Positions 9,222 through 17,760 of a stretch of 64,000 nucleotides of DNA are shown piece by piece. A program made the position numbers and the translations under genes. Origin of the DNA: RGIG8709 sp045575975 (GTDB lineage Bacteria > Bacillota > Clostridia > Monoglobales > Monoglobaceae); NCBI GenBank assembly GCA_045575975.1, contig JAZNFO010000034.1, positions 117,700-181,699 on the forward strand. Direction: 5' to 3'. Numbering within the stretch: the first letter of the stretch is position 1; the number at the start of each line of letters is the position of its first letter. The notes beneath the pieces are model-generated. The model was given only the letters and a program-made list of their open reading frames with translations, was not told the DNA's origin and searched no databases.

Positions 9222-10384
9222 AAAAAATATTTGCTTTATTTTTTTGCTTTTGTCTGGTGTTTCTCTCTGCCTGCTATGATGCAAGCGATATAGAGGAGAC
9301 GGCATATCTTATAGCCCTTGGAATTGATAGGGCAGAGGGCGGGTTTTTATATACCTTTCAGCTTGCGTCCCCTGCTCCCGGCAAAGAGGGCGGAGGAGAA
9401 AAGGGGAAAAATTCCACCGCTAAAAATGTAGTTATAGGAGCAGAGGATTTTTACACCGCAAGAAATATGTTCTCAAATTATCTGAGCAAAAGGCTTAATA
9501 TGTCCCACCTGAAAATGATAGTCTGTTCAAAGGAAATTGCAGAAACCTCGTTTTATGAACATTCCCAGCTTTTTTCAAGGGAGAGGGAAATACGACCGGG
9601 AACATATCTTGCAGTTTCCTCGGGAAGTGCAGAAGAATTTTTAAAAGCAGTAAATCCCGAGCTTGAGGGAAACACTGCAAAATACTATGAGCTTATAAAT
9701 CTTGACAGGTCAATGGTTTATGCTCCCCCAAAAAGGCTTGGAGAATTTCTTTCGGATATGGAAACTTCAGACGGGAGCGGAGTTTTGCCGGTAGCAAGGG
9801 TTTCAAAAACTGAAAAAAGCAAAAGTTTAAAGGGAGAAGAATATGAAAAGGGGGAAATGGTGAAGGCTACACTTTCCAGGGTGTCAGATTCCAAAACAGA
9901 GCTTTATGGAATGGGAATTTTCAAAAAGGGAAAGCTTATAGGAATGCTGGATGGAAATGATGCCTTTATGTATAACATTCTCACAGGGTTTACGGAGAAT
10001 TTTGTTTTTTCCGTTATGTCACCTGATGAAAAGGGGAGAACGCTATCCTTTAAAATCAGCCTTGATAATAAACCGAAAATTAAGGCTTCTGAATACGAGG
10101 GTAAAATAAGGGTCGATGTATTGATAGAGGGAGATATTCAATATATGGGAATTAAGCCTTTAGAAAATTTCAACGGAGAAAAAAGCTTTGAAAAAATTGC
10201 CTCAGATGCCCTTTGCAAAGAGCTTAAAGCTTTTCTTAAAAAAACTGCATCGAATTACAGTGCAGATATTTTGAAAACAGGCGACAAGCTGAAAAAATAC
10301 TATTTAACCCAAAAGGATTTTGAGAAAATAAATCTTAATGATAAATATCAAAAGGCGGAGTTTTTTGTGAATGTGTTATTTTAA
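9218..10384 (+). CDS. gerC: Spore germination lipoprotein subunit C (Ger(x)C family)
   Basis: A 388-residue lipoprotein. The signal peptide ends in the lipobox LSAC (Cys at about residue 19). The mature protein opens with DIEETAYLIALGIDRAEGG, typical of Ger(x)C proteins, and a C-terminal domain with KASEYEGKIRVDV follows. It is translationally coupled to gerB. It completes the A-B-C germinant receptor and would be exposed on the outer face of the inner spore membrane. Confidence 0.93.
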   Translation: MKKIFALFFCFCLVFLSACYDASDIEETAYLIALGIDRAEGGFLYTFQLASPAPGKEGGGEKGKNSTAKNVVIGAEDFYTARNMFSNYLSKRLNMSHLKMIVCSKEIAETSFYEHSQLFSREREIRPGTYLAVSSGSAEEFLKAVNPELEGNTAKYYELINLDRSMVYAPPKRLGEFLSDMETSDGSGVLPVARVSKTEKSKSLKGEEYEKGEMVKATLSRVSDSKTELYGMGIFKKGKLIGMLDGNDAFMYNILTGFTENFVFSVMSPDEKGRTLSFKISLDNKPKIKASEYEGKIRVDVLIEGDIQYMGIKPLENFNGEKSFEKIASDALCKELKAFLKKTASNYSADILKTGDKLKKYYLTQKDFEKINLNDKYQKAEFFVNVLF

Positions 10385-10397
10385 AGGGGGAATACCT

Positions 10398-10571
10398 ATG
10401 CCGAATTTTTACAGGTGGCTTTTTTTCTTTTCTGTTTTATGGAATGTCGGTTACCTTTCAGGACTTTTAAAAATAGAGCTTCAGAAGAAAAATTATTATG
10501 GCTTTGTCGGATTATGTCTTATTTTGGGTGTAGTTTTTGTGGTTTTACTGGTAAATTTTGTTAATTTCTAA
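10398..10571 (+). CDS. Small hydrophobic protein at the end of the ger operon
   Basis: A 57-residue protein with two hydrophobic segments (about residues 6-22 and 33-54) and a short basic middle part. The ATG at 10398 is preceded by AAAGGGGGAATACCT and lies 13 bp after gerC, so it should be co-transcribed. Some germinant-receptor operons carry a small fourth membrane protein; this may be one, but I do not recognise the family. Confidence 0.65.
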   Translation: MPNFYRWLFFFSVLWNVGYLSGLLKIELQKKNYYGFVGLCLILGVVFVVLLVNFVNF

Positions 10572-10692
10572 CATACCCCAAAATGTAAATTTAGTTATAT
10601 CCCCGAAAATTGTATAAATATGGAAAATTATCTTGTTTTTGCTGGTAAAATATGGTATATTTAAAATACAAAAAACAAGGGGGAATTTAGAA

Positions 10693-10935
10693 ATGAAACA
10701 AAAAGGTATAACAAGAGAGGTTGACAGGTTGGGAAGAATAGTTATTCCAAAATCAATCCGCAAACAGCTTGGGATTAAGGAAAAGGATAAGGTTGAGATC
10801 CACACAGAGGGAGACACAATTGTTATAACAAAATACAATCCGTTTTGCACATTCTGCGGAAGCGAAGAAGAGCTTTTAGATTTTGCAGATAAGAAACTCT
10901 GCAAAGCTTGTCTTGGTAAGATAAAAGCATTATAA
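10693..10935 (+). CDS. AbrB-family transition-state regulator with C-terminal zinc motif
   Basis: An 80-residue DNA-binding protein. Residues 3-48 form an AbrB swapped-hairpin domain (GITREVDRLGRIVIPKSIRK). The tail has CTFC at 52-55 and CKAC at 70-73, a likely zinc site. The start at 10693 follows AAGGGGGAATTTAGAA; an earlier in-frame start would overlap the probable promoter region. It is a single gene closed by a shared terminator. AbrB-type proteins repress stationary-phase genes, but the targets here are unknown. Confidence 0.85.
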   Translation: MKQKGITREVDRLGRIVIPKSIRKQLGIKEKDKVEIHTEGDTIVITKYNPFCTFCGSEEELLDFADKKLCKACLGKIKAL

Positions 10936-10972
10936 AAAGAGATGGGATGTCTTAACATCCCATCCTTTTTAT
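10935..10972. terminator. Bidirectional terminator between abrB-like gene and mscL
   Basis: GATGGGATGT and ACATCCCATC pair around CTTA, with an A-run on the left and CTTTTT on the right, so it can serve both convergent genes. Confidence 0.88.
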
Positions 10973-11373
10973 TTGTTATTAAGTTCTTTTATAGAGTCTC
11001 TGATTTCTTCGAGTAAAACAATATCAGCTGGTTTTTCAGCAGGAGCTTCCTCCGGTGTATCTTCCTTTTTCTCAATTCTTCTTTTTAAGGAGTTGATAGC
11101 CTTAACAATAAGGAAAAGACAGATTGCAATAATCAGGAAGTTAATAAGGTTCTGGATAAAGAGACCGTATTTGATTTCTGCATCACCGATTTTTGCTGAA
11201 AGAGCTGAAAAATCTCTTCCACCGATAATAATACCGATAACTGGCATGAATAAATCATCAACAATTGATTTAACAACTGTGGTGAAAGCTGTGCCAATCA
11301 TAAGACCTATAGCAAGGTCAAGCATATTGCCTTTAAGGGCAAATTCCTTAAATTCGCTAATGATTTTTTTCAT
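10969..11373 (-). CDS. mscL: Large-conductance mechanosensitive channel
   Basis: A 134-residue membrane protein that opens on hypoosmotic shock. The N-terminal amphipathic helix is MKKIISEFKEFALKGN. TM1 follows (about 18-45, LDLAIGLMIGTAFTTVVKSIV), then a periplasm-facing loop, TM2 (about 72-95, NLINFLIIAICLFLIVKAIN) and a charged C-terminal bundle ending near LLEEIRDSIKEL. Length and order match the family. It has its own AAAAGGAG ribosome-binding site and no obvious operon partner. Confidence 0.96.
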   Translation of the reverse strand: MKKIISEFKEFALKGNMLDLAIGLMIGTAFTTVVKSIVDDLFMPVIGIIIGGRDFSALSAKIGDAEIKYGLFIQNLINFLIIAICLFLIVKAINSLKRRIEKKEDTPEEAPAEKPADIVLLEEIRDSIKELNNK

Positions 11374-11430
11374 AGAATAAATCTCCTTTTAGTATAAGAT
11401 TACATTAGATTTATTCTATCACAATATGTC

Positions 11431-13878
11431 TTATTTTGTCAATTCCCAAATCTTTTCGTTGTAGTCAAGAATTGAGCGGTCGCTTGAAAAGTATCCTGCC
11501 TTTGAAACATTTATAATAGCCTTTTTGTTCCACAAAGCAGGCTCTTTGTATTCCTTTGCCGCAATATGACAGGCATCAAGATATGAGTTAAAGTCACGAA
11601 GAAGAAGGTATCTGTCACAGAATCCGCCGTGAGGGGTAACTAAACTTTGATATAGCTCAGTGAAAATATTTTGTCTGTCTTTTGAAAATGTTCCGTCTAT
11701 AAGGGTGTCAATTATTTTTTTAATCATCAGGTTTTCGGCATATATTCTGTCGCTTCCGGAATGTCCCGATGCATAGATTCTAAGAACCTCATCCGAGGTT
11801 AAGCCGAATATATAAATATTGTCACGCCCCACTCTTTCTGCAATTTCAACATTTGCGCCGTCTAAGGTTCCGATAGTTAAGGCTCCGTTTAACATAAGCT
11901 TCATATTTCCTGTGCCTGATGCTTCCTTGCTGGCAGTTGAAATCTGTTCTGAAAGGTTAGCCGCCGCAACAATTTTCTCAGCAAGAGAAACACTGTAGTT
12001 TTCTATGAAAACAACCTTCAAAATGTCCCTTGTTCTCGGGTCGTTGTTAACCACTTCTGCGACACTGTTTATAAGCTTGATAATAAGTTTTGCAGTGTGG
12101 TAGCCAGGGGCTGCCTTTGCACCGAATATAAAGGTTTCGGGAAGATAGCTTGCCTGATTTTGGTTTTCTGTCAGCATTTTATATCGGTAGATAATATGCA
12201 TAACCTTTAAAAGCTGTCTTTTATATTCGTGAAGTCTTTTAATCTGCACATCAAAAAGGGACTCAGGGTCCACGGTAATGCCGTTTGCCTTTTTAATGTA
12301 ATCTGTAAGACGAATTTTATTTTCAAGCTTTATTTTTGCAAATTCTTCCCTGAAGGTTGTATCATCTGCAAAGGGAAAAAGCTTATTGAGAGCATCTGCG
12401 TTTTTAATCCATTCATCACCGATAGATTCGGTTATAAGGGATGCAAGTCGGGGATTTGCTTTTAATAGCCAGCGTCTCTGGGTAACCCCGTTTGTAACAT
12501 TTTTAAATTTTTCGGGATAAACGGAGTAAAAATCTTTAAAGGTTTCTTTTTTCAAGATTTCGCTGTGAAGAGCTGCAACGCCGTTAATACTATGACAGGC
12601 GGCAAAGCAGAGATTTGCCATATTCACATTTCCGTTTGATATAACTGCTGTATTTTCGATTTTTCCTCTTTCGTTGCCGAAAGCATTTGAAAGTGATTCT
12701 CTTTGTCTTCTGTCAATTTCTTTTATAATCATTAAAATTCTCGGAAGAAGTGATTCAAACATATTAACAGGCCACCTTTCAAGTGCCTCTGTCATAATGG
12801 TGTGGTTTGTGTATGCGAAGGTTTTCCCCACAACATTCCAGGCATCATCCCAGGAAAAACCCTCTTCGTCCATTAAAATCCGCATAAGCTCAGGGATTGC
12901 AAGGGTTGGGTGAGTGTCGTTTATGTGAATTTGAACATATTCTGGCAGGTCATAAAGGGAGTTCCCCTTTTTCTTTTGCTTTGAAATAATCCAGTTTATG
13001 GTTGCCGAAACAAAAAAGTATTGCTGTTTAAGACGGAGAAGCTTTCCCTCATAGTGGTTGTCTTCGGGATATAAAACCTTGGAAACCACTTCGGAAAGCT
13101 CCTTGTCTTTAATCGCCATTGTGTAATCCCCACGGTTAAATTCGTTCATATTAAGGGGCTCTGTGGCACGGGCTTTCCACAGCCGTAAGGTGTTGACTAA
13201 TTTTGAGTCATAGCCTGAAACGGGCATATCATAAGGCTCTGCAATAACTGTATTAAAGCCAAAATGACGGAATTTCATTCTTCCGTCCTCAAAATATTCC
13301 TCTATTCTGCCTCCAAAGTGAACGGGAATGCTCTCTTCGGGCCGTTCGATTTCCCATATGTTTCCGTCTTCAAGCCAAGGGTCAGGCATTTCAATCTGAT
13401 AACCGTCCACTATCTTTTGCCTGAAAAGTCCGTATTCATATCTTATTCCGCATCCAAAGGCAGGAAGATTAAGAGTGGAAAGGGAGTCTAAAAAGCAGGC
13501 GGCAAGTCTGCCAAGACCGCCGTTACCAAGGCCTGCATCATTTTCTGCCTCTTCAATTTCAAAAAGGTCAAGAGAAAGCTCTTCCATAGCCTCCCTGTAA
13601 ACATCTGTTTCAAGAAGATTAAGTATATTGTTTCCAAGGGCTCTGCCCATAAGAAATTCAAAGGAAAGATAATAAAGCTCTTTTTGGTTGGTGCTGTCAA
13701 GTGTCTCCTTTGAAATAGCCCATTTTTCCATTATCTGGTCTCTGACAGTTAGAGCAAGTGCCTTGTAAAGCTGGCTTTTTGTTGCATTTTCAACCGTCTT
13801 TGCATAGTGCCGGCGAAGCTTACTTGAAACAAGGCTTTTAATCTCTTCCTTTGTAAGTGATTTTTCTGTCTTGTCCAT
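11431..13878 (-). CDS. glgP: Glycogen/starch phosphorylase
   Basis: An 815-residue GT35 enzyme that releases glucose-1-phosphate from glycogen using inorganic phosphate and pyridoxal phosphate. The N-terminal part has NDAGLGNGGLGRLAACFLDS. The C-terminal half has IKRLHEYKRQLL and ASGTGNMKLMLNGALTIGT, which includes the lysine that holds the cofactor. Length is normal for the family. Its ATG overlaps the glgA stop (TAATG), with GGAGG just upstream, so it is the last gene of the glycogen operon and provides the breakdown arm. Confidence 0.96.
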   Translation of the reverse strand: MDKTEKSLTKEEIKSLVSSKLRRHYAKTVENATKSQLYKALALTVRDQIMEKWAISKETLDSTNQKELYYLSFEFLMGRALGNNILNLLETDVYREAMEELSLDLFEIEEAENDAGLGNGGLGRLAACFLDSLSTLNLPAFGCGIRYEYGLFRQKIVDGYQIEMPDPWLEDGNIWEIERPEESIPVHFGGRIEEYFEDGRMKFRHFGFNTVIAEPYDMPVSGYDSKLVNTLRLWKARATEPLNMNEFNRGDYTMAIKDKELSEVVSKVLYPEDNHYEGKLLRLKQQYFFVSATINWIISKQKKKGNSLYDLPEYVQIHINDTHPTLAIPELMRILMDEEGFSWDDAWNVVGKTFAYTNHTIMTEALERWPVNMFESLLPRILMIIKEIDRRQRESLSNAFGNERGKIENTAVISNGNVNMANLCFAACHSINGVAALHSEILKKETFKDFYSVYPEKFKNVTNGVTQRRWLLKANPRLASLITESIGDEWIKNADALNKLFPFADDTTFREEFAKIKLENKIRLTDYIKKANGITVDPESLFDVQIKRLHEYKRQLLKVMHIIYRYKMLTENQNQASYLPETFIFGAKAAPGYHTAKLIIKLINSVAEVVNNDPRTRDILKVVFIENYSVSLAEKIVAAANLSEQISTASKEASGTGNMKLMLNGALTIGTLDGANVEIAERVGRDNIYIFGLTSDEVLRIYASGHSGSDRIYAENLMIKKIIDTLIDGTFSKDRQNIFTELYQSLVTPHGGFCDRYLLLRDFNSYLDACHIAAKEYKEPALWNKKAIINVSKAGYFSSDRSILDYNEKIWELTK

Positions 13879-15305
13879 TAGATTCCTCCATATAATTTCT
13901 TATATTTTTCTGCAGAGCTTTTCCATGAAAAGTTCTGCGACATAACATTCTTTACTAATTCATACCAAACATATTTATTGGAGAAAAAACCGATTGCACG
14001 CCTTAAGGTGAAAAGCATATCGTGTGCTGTGGGGGGAGAAAAACTAAAACCGTTGCCCGAGCCTTCAAATTCGTTATAGGAAAAAACTGTGTCATGAAGT
14101 CCGCCCACCTCTCTCACAAGTGGAACTGTGCCGTATCTCATTGCAATGAGCTGAGAAAGTCCGCAGGGTTCAAAAATTGATGGCATAAGAAAAATGTCCG
14201 CCGCCCCATAAATTCTGTGAGCCATCTCATTTGAAAAATAAATGTTTGCACTGACCTTTTCAGGATTGCACCAAGCCTGGTGGCGGAACATATTTTCATA
14301 TTTTTCATCTCCCGTGCCAAGGATAACAAACTGAATATCAAGGTCTAAAAGTCCCCCGAAGGCATCCTCTATTATGCTTAGACCTTTCTGGTCAACAAGC
14401 CTGGAAACAAGCCCTATCATAACCTTTTCCCCGTCAACGGGCAGATTAAGCATCTTCTGAAGCTCTGTTTTGTTTTTCTTCTTGCCTTCTATAAAGGTAT
14501 CTGTGTTGTAGTTTTCAAACAGAAATTTGTCTGTTTCGGGATTGTATTCTTCGTAATCAATTCCGTTTAAAATCCCAGTCAGGCTTCCTGCTCTTGCAGA
14601 TAAAATCCCATGAAGATTTTCGCCCCCAAGAGGTGTTTTTATTTCCTCTGCATAGGTGGGGCTGACAGTTGTTATGTGGTCAGAATAAACAAGTCCCGCC
14701 TTTAAAAGATTTGCAAGAGAGTGAAATTCAAGCTTGTCAGCTGTAAAATAATATTCATCAAGGGATAAAAAGTCTCTCACAAGGTCTATGGGGTAAATTC
14801 CCTGGTGCTTAAGATTATGAATGGTGAAGATACATTTTATGTCCTGATAAAAAGGGTCTCTTTTATAATAAGCATCAAGCAAAACGGGAACTGCTCCCGT
14901 TTGCCAGTCGTGAAGATGAATAATATCAGGCTTAAAACCAATGCCCTTTAAAACCTCAAGAGCTGCTTTGTCAAAAAATGAAAAGCGTTCAAGGTCGTTC
15001 CACTTGTAAATGGAACTGTCTCCAAAATAATATTCATTGTCTAAAAAATAGTAAGTCGTGTTATGTTTTTTTAGACGGAAAACCCCGCAGTATTTGTTCC
15101 GCCATCCAAGGGGGACATAAAGGTAAAAAAGGAATTCCATTCCACATGTGTATTCATAGGGTATACAACCGTATTTAGGCATAATAACCCTCACATCAAA
15201 ATCATCCCCTGAAATGGCGTCAGGGAGGGAGCCTAAAACATCTCCAAGCCCGCCTGTTTTTGCAAAAGGAGAAGCCTCCGAGGAAAGCATAAGTATATTT
15301 TTCAT
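13878..15305 (-). CDS. glgA: Glycogen synthase (ADP-glucose type)
   Basis: A 475-residue GT5 glycosyltransferase that adds ADP-glucose to growing glucan. The N-terminal KTGGLGDVLGSLP is the ADP-glucose-binding KTGGL motif. HDWQTG, HNLKHQG and the C-terminal PSIFEPCGLSQLIAMRYGT are also present. The ATG at 15305 is preferred over a TTG two codons earlier. It is followed without a gap by glgP and preceded by glgD. Confidence 0.96.
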   Translation of the reverse strand: MKNILMLSSEASPFAKTGGLGDVLGSLPDAISGDDFDVRVIMPKYGCIPYEYTCGMEFLFYLYVPLGWRNKYCGVFRLKKHNTTYYFLDNEYYFGDSSIYKWNDLERFSFFDKAALEVLKGIGFKPDIIHLHDWQTGAVPVLLDAYYKRDPFYQDIKCIFTIHNLKHQGIYPIDLVRDFLSLDEYYFTADKLEFHSLANLLKAGLVYSDHITTVSPTYAEEIKTPLGGENLHGILSARAGSLTGILNGIDYEEYNPETDKFLFENYNTDTFIEGKKKNKTELQKMLNLPVDGEKVMIGLVSRLVDQKGLSIIEDAFGGLLDLDIQFVILGTGDEKYENMFRHQAWCNPEKVSANIYFSNEMAHRIYGAADIFLMPSIFEPCGLSQLIAMRYGTVPLVREVGGLHDTVFSYNEFEGSGNGFSFSPPTAHDMLFTLRRAIGFFSNKYVWYELVKNVMSQNFSWKSSAEKYKKLYGGI

Positions 15306-15321
15306 TAGCAAAACTCTCTTT

Positions 15322-16449
15322 CTATATTATAGTGTTTTTCCCGATAACGATTGGATAGGTTGTCTGACCTATCATTTTTTTGTCTCTGCGGAGAACAACT
15401 TCCTTGTCGAAAATTGCATTTTCAACGGTGCATCCGTCCATTATTTCACAGTTTTGCATAATAATGGAGTTTTTAACGGTCACATTTTCTCCAATGCGTA
15501 CTCCCCTGAAAATAATGCTGTTTTCAACCTTTCCGTCAATATAGCAACCGTCTGCTATAAAAGAATTTTTGCAAACAGACTCAGCTCCGTAAACGGATGG
15601 AGAGGTGTCCTTTATTTTTGTGTAAATAGCATCTGAAAGGTCGCCGAAAAGCTCTTCTCTCACTTCTTTTTTCAAAAGGTCAAGATTAAATTTAAAGAAA
15701 GAAGAAATAGAGTCGATTTTCTTTTTATAGCCTGAAAATTCATAGGAATAAATTTTCAGATTTTTTATATTGGCAAGAAGCAGGTCCTTTGAAATGGAAT
15801 GCTTGTTGTGGGATATAAGGTCTCCCACAAGAGACATTAAAAGCTCTTTTTTAATAAGGAACATATGCATATATGAATTATAAAGCTTTTGCCTTGAGGG
15901 ATAAACCTGGATATCCGTAACTCTTCCGCTTTCCGATGCGTCAACCAGAATGTGGCGCCTGAGTTCTTTCCCTTTAAGCTCTCCAACCTTTGTGTGAACA
16001 ATTGTTATGTCTGCATCTTTTTCGGTGTGAAAGTCCATAACCATGTCAAAATCTATATTTAAAACTGTGTTGCAGTCGCTGACCAAAACATAATCTCTGT
16101 TTGCCTTTTTCAGGTAGTCAAAGCCTCTGAAAATGGAGTCAATTCCCCCGAGGTCCCTTTCTTTTCCAAAGGAGCCTTCGGTTGGAGTAACAATAAAAAG
16201 TCCGCTGTCTTTTCTTGATAAGTCCCAATCTTTCCCACTTCCTAAATGGTCAAAAAGGGAGCGGTTTTTATAGGATGTTATAATGCCCACATTTGTAATT
16301 CCTGAATTTACCATATTAGAAAGAACAAAATCAATTATTCTGTATCTTCCACCCACAGGCACAGCCGCAAGGGATCGGTGGTCTGTGAGCTGACCAAGAT
16401 TTGCCTCGGGATTTTCGGAAAAAATATATCCTAAAGTGTTATTTTTCAT
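15322..16449 (-). CDS. glgD: Glucose-1-phosphate adenylyltransferase, GlgD subunit
   Basis: A 375-residue relative of GlgC with a nucleotidyltransferase domain followed by a left-handed beta-helix (about 280-375, with hexapeptides such as GVRIGENVTVKNSIIMQNC). The N-terminal glycine-rich AGGxGxR loop of GlgC is replaced by NTLGYIFSENPEANLGQL, as usual in Firmicute GlgD subunits, which are regulatory or weakly catalytic partners of GlgC. It lies directly downstream of glgC. Confidence 0.94.
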   Translation of the reverse strand: MKNNTLGYIFSENPEANLGQLTDHRSLAAVPVGGRYRIIDFVLSNMVNSGITNVGIITSYKNRSLFDHLGSGKDWDLSRKDSGLFIVTPTEGSFGKERDLGGIDSIFRGFDYLKKANRDYVLVSDCNTVLNIDFDMVMDFHTEKDADITIVHTKVGELKGKELRRHILVDASESGRVTDIQVYPSRQKLYNSYMHMFLIKKELLMSLVGDLISHNKHSISKDLLLANIKNLKIYSYEFSGYKKKIDSISSFFKFNLDLLKKEVREELFGDLSDAIYTKIKDTSPSVYGAESVCKNSFIADGCYIDGKVENSIIFRGVRIGENVTVKNSIIMQNCEIMDGCTVENAIFDKEVVLRRDKKMIGQTTYPIVIGKNTII

Positions 16450-16464
16450 AAAAAGCTCCTTTCA

Positions 16465-17736
16465 TCAGGCGGTTTCGGTTTTTGTTTTATTATTATGTTC
16501 GGGCCAGTCGGTTTTGTTCATAACATTTCTTGTAACCATAGAGCCTCTTGCAATTTCGATGTTTTTGTCAATAATCGCATCAGGGGCGATTAAGGTCAGG
16601 TTATCCGTACAGATTTTATTATTGAAGAAATTGCAGATTGCATCAGAGGAGTCAGAACCTATGTGAGCATTTTCAGAAATAAAACAATTTGTTCCGAGAA
16701 CAGATTTTGAAACCTTTGCGCCTTTTTCAATAACGGTGCAGGGCAGAACAACGGAATTTTCAACATACGCTCCCTCACCGATAACAACCCCCTCTGATAT
16801 AACAGAGTTTATAACCGTTCCGTATATTTCACATCCTTCTGTTATAAAGCTTGATTTAACTGTTGCGCTGTCTGAAATATAGTGGGGCGGTTTTGCGGGA
16901 GTTCTGCTGTAGATTTTCCAGTCACTGTCCCGAAGAACAAAGGGCGGATTTTTCCCCAGAAGCTCCATATTTGCCCGCCATAGACTTTCAACGGTTCCAA
17001 CATCCTGCCAGTAACCTGAAAAGCTATAGGCAAATAGGTTAAGGTTTCCTTTCAGCATTTCGGGAATAATGTTTTTGCCGAAATCATGGCTTGAAGATGA
17101 ATTATTTTCGTCTGCTATTAAGTATTTTTTCAGGGTTTCCCAGTTAAAAATATAAACGCCCATAGAAGCAAGATTGCTTTCGGGATTTTTTGGTTTTTCC
17201 TTGAATTCGGTTATTTTCATATTTTCGTCGGTGTTCATAATGCCGAAACGGGATGCCTCGTTCCAGGGAACCTCAATAACTGCAATTGTGGCATCTGCAT
17301 TATTCTTTTTATGAAAAGAAAGCATTTTTCTATAGTCCATTTTATAAATGTGGTCACCTGATAAAACTGCAACATATGAGGGGGAATACTGGCTTATAAA
17401 GCCTATATTCTGGTATATTGCGTTTGCAGTTCCCTTGTACCAGTCCCCTTTTTCAGAGGAAAGATAAGGTGGAAGAACAAAAACCCCGCCGTCCTTTCTG
17501 TCAAGGTCCCAGGGTTGACCGTTTCCGATATAAGTGTTAAGCTCAAGAGGCTCATATTGAGTGAGAACACCAACTGTGTCAATTCCCGAATGAGCACAGT
17601 TGCTCAAGGGAAAATCAATTATTTTATACTTACTGCCAAAAGGAACAGCAGGTTTTGCCACATTTTTTGTAAGAGATCCAAGTCTGCTTCCTTGTCCGCC
17701 TGCAAGAATCATTGCAACGCATTCCTTTTTTTTCAT
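16465..17736 (-). CDS. glgC: Glucose-1-phosphate adenylyltransferase, catalytic subunit
   Basis: A 423-residue enzyme that makes ADP-glucose from glucose-1-phosphate and ATP, the committed step of glycogen synthesis. AMILAGGQGSRL is the nucleotide-binding loop, and SGDHIYKMDY, FKEKP and YWQDVGT are the expected active-site motifs. A beta-helix domain follows from about residue 290. The ATG at 17736 (MKKKECVAMIL) is chosen over a TTG four codons earlier. It lies between glgB and glgD in the operon. Confidence 0.96.
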   Translation of the reverse strand: MKKKECVAMILAGGQGSRLGSLTKNVAKPAVPFGSKYKIIDFPLSNCAHSGIDTVGVLTQYEPLELNTYIGNGQPWDLDRKDGGVFVLPPYLSSEKGDWYKGTANAIYQNIGFISQYSPSYVAVLSGDHIYKMDYRKMLSFHKKNNADATIAVIEVPWNEASRFGIMNTDENMKITEFKEKPKNPESNLASMGVYIFNWETLKKYLIADENNSSSSHDFGKNIIPEMLKGNLNLFAYSFSGYWQDVGTVESLWRANMELLGKNPPFVLRDSDWKIYSRTPAKPPHYISDSATVKSSFITEGCEIYGTVINSVISEGVVIGEGAYVENSVVLPCTVIEKGAKVSKSVLGTNCFISENAHIGSDSSDAICNFFNNKICTDNLTLIAPDAIIDKNIEIARGSMVTRNVMNKTDWPEHNNKTKTETA

Positions 17737-17760
17737 TACGGAAAACAATCCTTTCTTATT

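Noticed and set aside
10545..10958. Minus-strand frame of 137 codons over the AbrB-like gene
   Set aside because: It is antisense to a clear AbrB domain, has no ribosome-binding site and no recognisable protein pattern.
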